Source: Bugulina stolonifera (Eukaryota; Bryozoa; Gymnolaemata; Cheilostomatida; Bugulidae). From it: a stretch of DNA of 64,000 bases. The position numbers were made by a program, and so were the translations under genes. Within the stretch, counting starts at the first letter, position 1, and every line of letters begins with the position of its first letter. This document shows, in pieces, positions 39,611-50,101 of this stretch. The stretch covers positions 14,511,700 through 14,575,699 of the forward strand of contig OW285191.1 of the NCBI GenBank assembly GCA_935421135.1, read 5' to 3'. Under the pieces are notes generated by a model, which saw only the letters and a list, made by a program, of their open reading frames with translations, was not told where the DNA came from and made no database searches.

Positions 39611-41390
39611 TTACAAATGATTAAGTATGAGATGAAATAATATCGGGTAGACAATGTCACTACATATGAAACCATCTGAAGCAGTTTCGATCTTTTCACA
39701 TTGAATGTTGCTTTGCCCGTCAGTACATAGTTTGCAGCGTCCTCTTTTCTGACACATCACTGGCAGATATCCAAACCCACTCCGCTTGATATCATCACAT
39801 GGAACATTGTTAGCTCATTTAGGTGGATCTGATGGTTCTGGTTGGTCGCCGGCACCTGATGGTCGTCCTCTGCGCTTCACCGTATTTACCTTGACCAGGC
39901 TATTTGCTACAATTGACTGAAATTTCCTTCTGCTTAGCACTTGCTTGCTTGGAATATCTAAGGAACGACAGTCACGGCGATACAATAACCAGGCATTCAC
40001 CAAACCAATCATAACCACATTCCAGAATAGATAAGTGTACCACCTTCTTGACCTCATCAGAAATCTGTATTTATTCAGGTATGAATCCAAAAGATCAATA
40101 CCTCCCATGTGGCGATTGTAATTTGCGATCAAGTTTGGCATAGTGATAGTAACAAATGCCTTATCTTTTTGCTCCACCTTCGAGCCTCAGCGAGTGGTTC
40201 CACACCTACTTCTGTGGACAACAGGGAAACTGCTCGGTTGTCATACCATTTGACAGATACTATGTTATGCCTTTCCTCAACTCTGTAGTCATAGGTCCAC
40301 TTTTCTTCAACTCTTTCTCATCAGCAAGGTTGCAACCAGGGTGACGATTCTGACGGACCGTTCTGGTGTAGTATATTCCACGCTCTTTCAGCTTGATCAA
40401 TAGTGGAATGCTAGTGAACAAACTATCAGCGAACACTTTGTGGAACTGACCTGCTGGTAGTGTTGACGTTAAATTCAACACAACATCTGCCCTTGTCCAA
40501 GTTCGCCACGTTGTCCGTCCCCCTCCCCCCTTGGTACACCTCAAAGTCATGCAGAAACCCATCATCACCTGCCCTACCCAAAATCTTGAAACCCCATGGG
40601 TGAGGTTTTCCTTTTATATATTGCCTTATAGGACTTCTTTTCCCTGTGTAATTTACCATCATCTCATCTACTGAATGGTGTTCACCTGGTGCCACAGAAT
40701 GACAATTGTCTCTACAAGCATTCAGCCAAGGTCGAATTTTCCACAGCTTATCCTTTTTCTTATCTTCATCACTAACAGAAAGCTTGTCTACTAGGTGAAG
40801 AGAATAGAGTAGACTGGTGAACCGATTTCTGGACATGACATCACAGACAGAGAGATAGGCTGTCTCCCTTTCCCAGTACATACGGACTGCGCTCATTTTT
40901 ACCAAACCCATGTGAAGGTACATACCTAATACTTGCTCCATTTCTTTTCTTGTGGTATTGATTGACTTGCCATTTTTCTGCACACTGTACAGGTTGGTGT
41001 TCTCCACAAGTGAATCCATCATAGACAGTGTAACCAACTTTAGAAAGTATATAAGTGGAGAGTCCACCTCCATTGAAGCTGGGGGCTCAATGGCTGGACC
41101 AGAGTAGATCACCTCGGGAGCAATGAAATCCTTTTTTCTCCACCGATAAACAGGTCGAGTAGGCTTATGCCTAGTACTTGTGCTAGTACTGGGGCCTTCA
41201 TTCGCTGGAAGGACAGTTTCAACTTGGCCCATTGCTGAGATGTTTGATTGTTTTCTGGTGGGCCACTATCATTATCCGAGTCACTTTCAGAATCAGTGGA
41301 GTCGCTTACTGTTGAATCTATTACACGAGGTTCTGGAATATAATCATCATCTTCATAATATACTGATGCAGAACATGGAGAAATGGTCAT
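39611..41390 (-). pseudogene. piggyBac transposase, frameshifted and with a premature stop
   Basis: Successive frames at 41390-41109, 41232-40426, 40568-40260 and 40177-39815 cover one transposase in order. It has an acidic N-terminal part (SDSTDSESDSDND), then the DDE_Tnp_1_7 domain with HSVDEMMVNYTGKR (first catalytic Asp), FADSLFTSIPLL (second) and MGGIDLLDSYLNKY (third). At least three frameshifts separate these frames, the middle one near the G/C-rich run around 40495-40530. A TGA at 39815-39817 cuts off an open extension to 39611 that contains the family's C-terminal cysteine-rich zinc-binding region (CQKRGRCKLC). The element could move now only with a transposase made elsewhere. Confidence 0.92.
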
Positions 41391-41410
41391 TGAAATTTGT
41401 GTGTTATATT

Positions 41411-42010
41411 CAGAGATGCCAGACTCGAGTTAAAGACTCTCACTCGAGTTAATTCAAGCAACATTTTATGGCTTATTATAAAGACTCGTAACTTGAATAT
41501 ACAGCTGTCAAAAACTTATAACTTGAATTGTAATTCAATTATGGCTATGATCAAAGACTCTCAACTCACACATCATTATGTTGAAATATTCAATAACTCG
41601 AGTTTTCATTGGGCAGCTGTGAATTGTAATGAATAGAAATAATCACAGTTATAACCACCAACCACAACCACAATTATAACACATCTTACACTAAAACTGT
41701 GACATTTTGCTTTGAAATTTGAACTTCTAACACCATTCCCTAACAAAATTTCACCATAAGCTAAACAATAACCCAATAACTCTATAAAAAGACTCAAGTT
41801 AAACAAGAAAAGAATTGAATTGAAACTTGCTTGTAGTTAACTTGGATAACTTGACAAAAACTTGAGTTTCTGTGGAGATGTAAATATTTAACTCGTAACT
41901 TGAAAGTTTTGATCTGTCATTGAAAGAATTGACTTGTAACTTGAATAGTCACAACTAAGAGTTGGCCATGAAAACTTTAGTTTCCAAAATAAAACTTGTA
42001 CACATCTCTG
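41411..42010. mobile_element. 600-bp hAT-type MITE nested in the piggyBac element
   Basis: The element is flanked by an exact 8-bp duplication, GTTATATT, at 41403-41410 and 42011-42018. Both ends begin CAGAGATG read inward. Its interior has repeated ACTCGAGTT, ACTTGAAT and ACTCAAGTT motifs on both strands and no ORF. It lies between the transposase start and the right piggyBac end, so it probably disrupted the transposase promoter. Confidence 0.87.
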
Positions 42011-42351
42011 GTTATATTTAACAAGTGGGGTTCCACAGGGTTAAGTCGGTTCCCCGGTTTAGCTCTACTTAGTACTTCCAATAAGAATAACTTCCTACTT
42101 CGAGTTATTGTTTTGATCCTTTTGATCGCTAAACTTAACTATACTGTTGCTACAATCTTATCTAGTACGTTGAAATGCATGTATAAGCCTACTAAATCAA
42201 TAACAATAATCTTCATCCCATTGCCCTAATTACTAATAATAACATGATACGGTGAAGAATTCTGTTTTCTTTTCCACTATTTTAATTTTATTTTTGTTTC
42301 TCACGTGTTTGCCAAAGATTGTTTGCAACATAGAATTCTATGGTTTGCAAG

Positions 42352-44770
42352 GTTCACCGACATCTGGACACCCGTAAAGTGGACACCCCACAAACTGGAC
42401 ACTCTACAAACTGGACACCCACAAACTGGACACCCTACAAACTGGACACCCTGCAAACTGGACACACTGAAAAAACTGAACACCCTGCAAATACTCATTC
42501 ACTATTGAAGTAAGTAAGTTTTTTATAGTAAAATATAGTTTAAAAGGTCACATTCTACGTCATTACGTTATAAATTTCAGAAAATATTTTTTTAAATTAA
42601 ATTGAATACACTTCAAAATATTGTGGTACAAGATATCGTATAAAAACTGGACACCCTCTCCAAAAATCAATGTATCTACACTTTATGGAAATATTTATGG
42701 CTAGACCTATTCAACACTTATCAATCTACATTTCCAAAGCAAATTTTTATTTTTGAAATTTAAACTTTGAATTTTATAATCAAAATTCTATTTTCACTCA
42801 TTAACAACTTGCCTCAAAGATTTTTGACCTTCCAAAGTGTCCGACATATCTTTGAAAAACTGGACACCCTCTCCAAAAATCCATGTATCTACACTTTTGG
42901 AAAATATTTATAGCTAGACCTATTCAACACTTATCAATCTACATTTCCAAAACAAATTTCATTTTTGAAATTTAAACTTTGAATTTTATAATCAAAATTT
43001 TATTTTCACTCATTAACAACTTGCCTCAAAGATTTTCGACCTTCCAAAGTGTCCGACATATCTTTGAAAAACTGGACACCCTCTCCAAAAATCCATGTAT
43101 CTACACTTTGTGGAAATATTTATGGCTAGACCTATTCAACACTAATCAATCTACATTTCCAACGCAAATTTTTATTTTTGAAATTTAAACTTTGAATTTT
43201 ATAATCAAAATTCTATTTTTACTCATGAACAACTTGCCTCAAAGATTTTCGACCTTCCAAAGGGTACGAGATGTTTTCAAAAACTCGAAACCCTGAACTT
43301 TTATACGCTCCTGTCGATGTAGTCTTGCCTCACATTGATAGTTGTCCTCTCCCAATACCATTGGAGCAGACAACTTCCAATTGTTAACTACTATCTAGCA
43401 ATTATATTTATGATCAGTTTTACATCCTGTACATGTACATGTACAATGTACATTAAGAATTATTTTTGTGCAATAATATAGATATGTAGTGTAGGCATAG
43501 CATAGCATATGATGTGCAGTGATATAGCATAACAATAGCATCATTCTGCCTCTAACCTTTGTACTAATTAATAATATCAATTTATAGTCTTGTTGTTCCA
43601 ATCTTTGTGGCAAACATTACTTGCTGTCCTTACTGTAATTATTGGCTATTCCTGTTGCATGCCTGATATTTTGGCTTCTACGTTGTATGAACTTTTTATC
43701 AAATAATTAACACTGATTTTTATCACACTGATCATCATGTGGGTGATCAACAATATTGTTATTTGGACACTATACTTTCTTCTGTTGATCAATACAATAA
43801 TATGGCTGTTCCCATCAAAAACGCACCTGTATTCTATATTATTGTATATAGACATACTGCATCAGTGTAGTCGCATGCTCAGGAGTTATCCTCTCTTTTC
43901 TAATACTAGTAACATGATACATAATCAGCCTGTACTTTACTACTTACACCAAACAGTATTAGCTTGCTCCTTTTGTCTGTGATGCAGCAACGCTGCCCAG
44001 AATTCCATCTTATATTGTAATGCACAGTATGTACTCGTATGTTTGCTGTCCACTAGATAAAATATTGTAGTGATTTCAGACAATCAATTTACTGCATGTT
44101 CCATATGTTTCCACTTATTGTACAATTGTTTGTATGATTAGTAGTATTCTAGTACATAGACTTTTTTCATCTTATATTGAATTTAAACAAGATAAAGTTC
44201 TGAAAATACACATTCACAATATTTATAATTATTAGAATGTGACTTCACTGCCTGTCTATATTAGACTGGTAGTGTTATATAACCGTTTAACTGACTATGA
44301 CATGTTCATGTATATCTAACAAAAAATAATTTCTTTTTGCCATATTCTTTGCAAGGAAACTTATTCTTGTATTTACTGTTATGCCTTGCAGCATTAAAAT
44401 ACGTGAGAAATAGGGCGAACAACGAGGTGTGCAGACAGCTTGAGACTAAAACATACTGATACACTATAGCTTGTACACACAAAGGCCTTGACTTCATATT
44501 CCAGTGCCTGTTGCAAAGTTATCCTCTCCCCCCCCCCCCTTAGTACAATAACATAATTATGGCAATGCTGCTCGGCTTCTACTCAAATACAACCTTTTTT
44601 GCAATCCATTGCTAAAATTATGACCCTCAGGAGTTATTAATCAGAATAAGAAGTTATCTTCTCACAATTTTAAAATTGAGAAAGCACAACTCCTTACTGG
44701 CCATGTTTTTCTTAATGTGTTAAACTTACACGTAGCAGCTAACATTGCTGCAAGTTCAAATTATCATACA
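42352..44770. repeat. Left inverted arm of the 10.7-kb element
   Basis: The order inward is: about eight 16-bp GGACACCC units (42362-42490), an AT-rich 150-bp segment, three tandem units of about 212 bp starting near 42646, 42859 and 43071, then about 1.5 kb of single-copy arm. It includes a C10 run at 44530. The same order appears on the opposite strand in the right arm. Confidence 0.85.
42646..43280. repeat. Three tandem units of about 212 bp in the left arm
   Basis: Each unit starts ACTGGACACCCTCTCC and ends near TATCTTTGAAA. Unit starts are about 213 and 212 bases apart. The mirrored array lies at about 49290-49910. Confidence 0.88.
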
Positions 44771-45039
44771 GAAATTTGTGCTGTTATTTCATGCCAATTA
44801 AGAGAAGGACTACATAGTTTATGATATTATGCTTTAGTAATTCTCTCCCCACAATGATGAATGATATTATTTGATACTTGTACGTATATGTATGTCAATA
44901 AGTGTTGTAGTAAATACTGCTGTTCTGTATGAATGAAATTTGTACATTTACTAAATCTTTATAAATTGCAACATATCAAGCACAATTGTTCTAAACCTGC
45001 AAAGGTACTATGGGAAGAAATCTACCTTGAACTGGTCAC

Positions 45040-46215
45040 CTAACTAATGTAGGCTAACCACCAAAGTGTAAGCAGCGACACCAGTGGGAGGAGTGCCCCA
45101 GCTAGCCTGCTTGCTGAACGAAAACTTTGCTAGACCATAAGATGCAAGGGCTGCCTAACATAGGGCATAATATGCCAGCATCTTCTAGCATAGGCACCGA
45201 CATTGCATTAAAAACATTGAGTCCTAGTAGTAGTCTTACTCAACTCTAAAATTGGACTTGGAACCCACATCCAATGCTAGCATTAAATATGTAGAATAAG
45301 ATAGCATAATATATACAAAGATATGTCACTTTATAGTACCTGGTAATTCAAACTGTAGTAGATAGCTAAATAAAGCACCTCCTACAGTGAATCTGCTCCG
45401 TCTTAATACTGAGATTGAGTGTGGCCAGACTGGAACATGGGTAAACTAGTATTATAATAATATCGCAAACTTCTAGTAGAGCAAAATGTATAACATATGA
45501 ATAGTACAAGAATTTGCAGTATTGAACTATTTAGCAATATACAGTATCAGAAGATACAAGAATATAGAACACGACTCAAGATGCTGTTAGGTTCTACCAG
45601 AAATTAAATTATAGTTCACATGTTAGAACATGATAGGTTAACATTTACAACATGCATAAGAATATAAAAATATTATATTATACAATTATCCGCATGGAAC
45701 AAGGTAAGTCTTTAGTGTTCGATGAGTGATTAATGCTTATTAGTAGGGTTGGTGAAGGCTAAATAATTCCTACTAATAAATGTAGGCTAGCTTCATTTAA
45801 AAGGTTCCATCTATAGGCTTCAATATTAACCGCATGCCTATAATGTAAAAACTGCATATTAGACGATCGCTTTTCTGCTTTCAAATCAATTGTTGCTTGG
45901 AGACACATCTACTAAGAAGAAGCATTGGAGTTGTCTTTTCTAGAATAGTGTACTTCCAGCTTTTGGTCCCGTTGGACTGGGTAGCCCAAAGTGCCTAAAC
46001 TAGCATCGATCATACTTCTTGTTTTCTGGACTTAATCTTCGCCAGAATAAAAATGGAAAATACATGTATATAATTATACTCATGAGGACTCTAGTTAATA
46101 AGCAATAATTCTGACCTACGGTTGCACACACATCATAATCAACAATGCTATCACTGCTCAGTTTATGCAACAAGGAAGCAGGTCGAATAGACCACTCTTG
46201 GACCCTTCCCACACC
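45040..46215 (-). CDS. Putative 3' end of a gene carried in the spacer of the foldback element
   Basis: Three candidate exons in gene order: 46116-46215, 45340-45429 and 45040-45113. Each has AG acceptor and GT donor borders, and the phases fit (0 to 1, 1 to 1, 1 to stop). Together they read 88 codons without a stop, then TAG. The translation begins GVGRVQEWSIRPASLLHKLS, passes a hydrophobic stretch with FTVGGALFSYLLQF and ends in the strongly hydrophobic LAGALLPLVSLLTLWWLAYI, which looks like a C-terminal membrane anchor. Upstream exons may lie around 46680-46900 but their frame is ambiguous. I do not recognise the family. It may be a captured host gene fragment or a transposon-specific gene. 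Confidence 0.5.
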
Positions 46216-47127
46216 CTGAAACATACTGAAACATTACATCATGATGACCTGTAGGTCCGAGTTGCTCTTGACATTTATGACTTCATAGGTATGACCCTAC
46301 CCTAGTTGCTTTGGCCTTCGGCTCCATGAGGAACCAAGGCTAAGATATTCCTAGACTAGTAAACACCATGAAGTTTATATAGAGCAAAATAAAACGTCTT
46401 CATTGGAGTCTAAGTAGCAACGTCATGGACATACAATGTACGAGTATTATATACATGTAGCAAAATGTTTTCACTTATAGACAAAATCCAGTTACATCTT
46501 GTGAGGGGTTAACCAAAGGTCAGTCCCACATAAATTAAAAAATTATGCATCATTCCAAAGCCATAAATAATTGCTATTAAAAATCGTGATAGATCGTGTA
46601 TGTACATCATGGGAAAAATATAATTAAATGGTCTTAACTACATGTACATGTACATGTATATTTAACACAACTACATGTAGCTGCCCATCGGTCCTGCACA
46701 ATACTCGGGTCCAAGGGGGATCGGGAGGGATGACCCATTCATGATAACATACCCAAAAGTCCGATATTGAAACATCGACCCTACATGTAAATAAGTCGGG
46801 TGTAGACATAATATATATAAACACACCTTAATGTAATACATGTATATATATACTGTATATACCCGACCCTCGGCCTCGACACACAATGCACTCTAGAGAT
46901 AACATATCCAAAGACAGACATTACACACAATTATACACAAAGATAACGATAATGAATGTCAGCCATTGTCCTCGGGTGACTCCTCAGCATCACCTCACCA
47001 TCTCATCGTCTATTTTATTGTGCAATGCTTCTACAAAATTGTTTGATGAAAGACTATAAAATGATAAAATGTGTACATGTACAATGTAGCTGTGACCATA
47101 CATTTACATACCATACTAGTTGCATGG

Positions 47128-47144
47128 GAGGGGGGGGGGGTGGG
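47128..47144. repeat. G-rich homopolymer run in the spacer
   Basis: GGGAGG followed by an uninterrupted G run and TGGGG. Low-complexity sequence only. Confidence 0.85.
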
Positions 47145-47339
47145 GAAGTTGAGTGGTCAAGGTGTAGACTGCTTCACAAGTTTATTAGCCTAGAAAACGC
47201 AGGTTCAACTGCTTCTCAAATGATCTTGCTGGTGTACACTATATGTACAGCTACCAAATAACAATACAACATGACTTTGTAGTCTTTCTCTTCATTTGAA
47301 TGAAACCACAGCTCGCAGTTGTACAAGTACATGTACATG

Positions 47340-50101
47340 GTAATTTGAACTTGCAGCAATGTTAGCTGCTACATGTAAGTTGAACACATGAGAAAAACAT
47401 GACTAATAAGAAGTTGTCCTCTCTCAATTTTAAAATTGTGAGACGACAACTTCTTATTCTGATCAATAACTTATGAGGTTCATGATTTTAGCAATGGGTT
47501 GCAAATCAGGTTGTATTTGATTAGAAGCCAAGCTGCATTGCCATAATCACATGTATGTTATTGCATTCCATTAATAACGCGGGGTGGGGGAGGATAACTT
47601 TACAACAGACACTTGAATACAAGTCAATGCCTTTTTGTGTACAAGTTACAGCGTAGCAGTATTTCTTAGTCTCAGACTGCCTGCACATCTAGTTGTTAGC
47701 TCCATTCTTATACATATACAGTAAATACAAGAATAAATTTCGTTGCAAACGATATAGCAAGAAACACTTACTTTTTGTTAGATATACATGTACATATGCA
47801 CATATGACATGTCACAGTCAGCTAAAAAGTTATAACACTACTAGTAGCCCATTATAATTATATAGTCTATATTAGTCTGAAGTCATATCCTAATAATGAT
47901 AAATACATGTATTATGCATGCGCCTTTTCAAAACTTTATCTAGTTTATATGATGTATCTTCTATCTAGTTTAAATTCAACATAAGATAAAACAAGTCTAT
48001 ACACTGTCCATTGTCAAATTAAGTTTCTTATGTATAATTGAAATGACACAGGAGGTACAACAGTGGTCTATCGTGTCTCCTTACTCTACATCCGTTAGTA
48101 AGAGATGTGACTGACTACATTGACTATCATGTTGTGATTACAATGACCAACAGGTCTGATTCGTTGCTCTTGTGCTTTATGTGCGGAGAGGTAGGACCTA
48201 GTTAGCTACCCTAGTTGCTCTGGCTTTCAGTTCTGTTCTGTATTTTCAGAACTTTATCTTGTTTAAATTCAATATAAGATGAAAAAAGTCTATGTACTAG
48301 AATACTACTAACTATACAAACAATTGTACATTAAGTTGAAACATATGGAACATGCAGTAAATTGATTTTCTGAAATCACTACAATATTTTATCTAGTGGA
48401 CAGCAAACATACGAGTACATACTGTGCATTACAATATAAGATGAAATTCTGGGCAGCGTTGCTGCATCACAGACAAAAGGAGCAAGCTAATACTGTTTGG
48501 TGTAAGTAGTAAAGTACAGGCTGATTATGTATCATGTTACTAGTATTAGAAAAGAGAGGATAACTCCTGAGCATGCGGCTACACTGATGCAGTATGTCTA
48601 TATACTGTTTGGTGTAAGTAGTAAAGTACAGGCTGATTATGTATCATGTTACTAGTATTAGAAAAGAGAGAATAACTTCTGAGCATGCGGCTACACTGAT
48701 GCAGTATGTCTATATACAATAATATGGAATACAGGTGCGTTTTTTAATGGGAACAGCCATATTATTGTATTGATCAACAGAAGAAAGTATAGTGTCCAAA
48801 TAACAATATTGTTGATCACCCACATGATGATCAGTGTGATAAAAATCAATGTTAATTATTTGATAAAAAGTTCATACAATGTAGAAACCAAAATATCAAG
48901 CATGCAACAGGAATAGCCAATAATTACAGTAAGGACAGCAAGTAATGTTTGCCACAAAGATTGGAACAACAAGACTATAAATTGATATTATTAATTAGTA
49001 CAAAGGTTAGAGGCAGAATGATGCTATTGTTATGCTATATTGCTGCACATCATATGCTATGCTATGCCTACACTACATATCTATATCATTGCACAAAAAT
49101 AATTCTTAATGTACGTTGTACATGTACATGGTTGTACAGGATGTAAAACTGATCATAAATATAATTGCTAGATAGTAGTTAACAATTGGAAGTTGTCTGT
49201 TCCAATGGTATTGGGAGAGGACAACTATCAATGTGAGGCAAGACTACATCGACAGGAGCGTATAAAAGTTCAGGGTTTCAAGTTTTTGGACAGTCGAAAA
49301 TCTGTCAGGCAAGTTACTAATGGGTAAAAATATAATTTTGATTATAAAATTCAAAGTTTAAATTTCAAAAATAAAAATTTGCTTTGGAAATGTAGATTGA
49401 TAAGTGTTGAATAGGTCTAGCCATAAATATTTCCATAAAGTGTAGATACATGGATTTTTGGAGAGGGTGTCCAGTTTTTCAAAGATATGTCGGACACTTT
49501 GAAAGGTCGAAAATCTTTGAGGCAAGTTGTTAATGAGTGAAAATAAAATTTTGATTATAAAATTCAAAGTTTAAATTTCAAAAATAAAAATTTGCTTTGG
49601 AAATGTAGATTTATAAGTGTTGAATAGGTCTAGCTATAAATATTTTCCAAAAGTGTAGATACATGGATTTTTGGAGAGGGTGTCCAGTTTTTCAAAGATA
49701 TGTCGGACACTTTGGAAGGTCGAAAATCTTTGAGGCAAGTTGTTAATGAGTGAAAATAGAATCTTGATTATAAAATTCAAAGTTTAAATTTCAAAAATAA
49801 AAATTTGCTTTGGAAATGTAGATTGATAAGTGTTGAATAGGTCTAGCCATAAATATTTCCATAAAGTGTAGATACATTGATTTTTGGAGAGGGTGTCCAG
49901 TTTTTATACGATATCTTGTACCACAATATTTTGAAGTGTATTCAATTTAATTTAAAAAAATATTTTCTGAAATTTATAACGTAATGATGTAGAATGTGAC
50001 CTTTTAAACTATATTTTACTATAAAAAACTTACTTACTTCAATAGTGAATGAGTATTTGGCTATTTGCAGGGTGTCCAGTTTTTTCAGGGTGTCCGGTTT
50101 G
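47340..50101. repeat. Right inverted arm of the 10.7-kb element (inner part)
   Basis: Reverse complement of the left arm, with extra sequence: a 112-bp tandem duplication (units starting 48491 and 48603) and a second diverged copy of the TTTATCTAGTTTAAATTCAA segment near 47930-48010. Its three-unit 212-bp array is at about 49290-49910. The outermost 90 bases of the arm lie at 52927-53016, beyond the nested element. Confidence 0.82.

Larger units (their letters stand above)
39349..42040 (-). mobile_element. piggyBac DNA transposon
   Basis: A 2692-bp element lies exactly between two TTAA sites (39345-39348 and 42041-42044). Its terminal inverted repeats start CCCTGTGGAACCC at both ends, 13 identical bases. 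It encodes a minus-strand piggyBac transposase, now broken, and carries a hAT-type insertion between the transposase start and its right end. Confidence 0.95.

Noticed and set aside
42979..43188. A 69-codon plus-strand frame, also present mirrored at 49358-49567 on the minus strand
   Set aside because: It lies in the 212-bp tandem units of the inverted arms, is very AT-rich and occurs twice only because the arms are copies. No protein family.
43395..43613. A minus-strand frame starting MPQRLEQQDYK, mirrored at 48949-49146 on the plus strand
   Set aside because: It is identical because of the inverted arms, ends in low-complexity sequence, and shows no domain or splice support.
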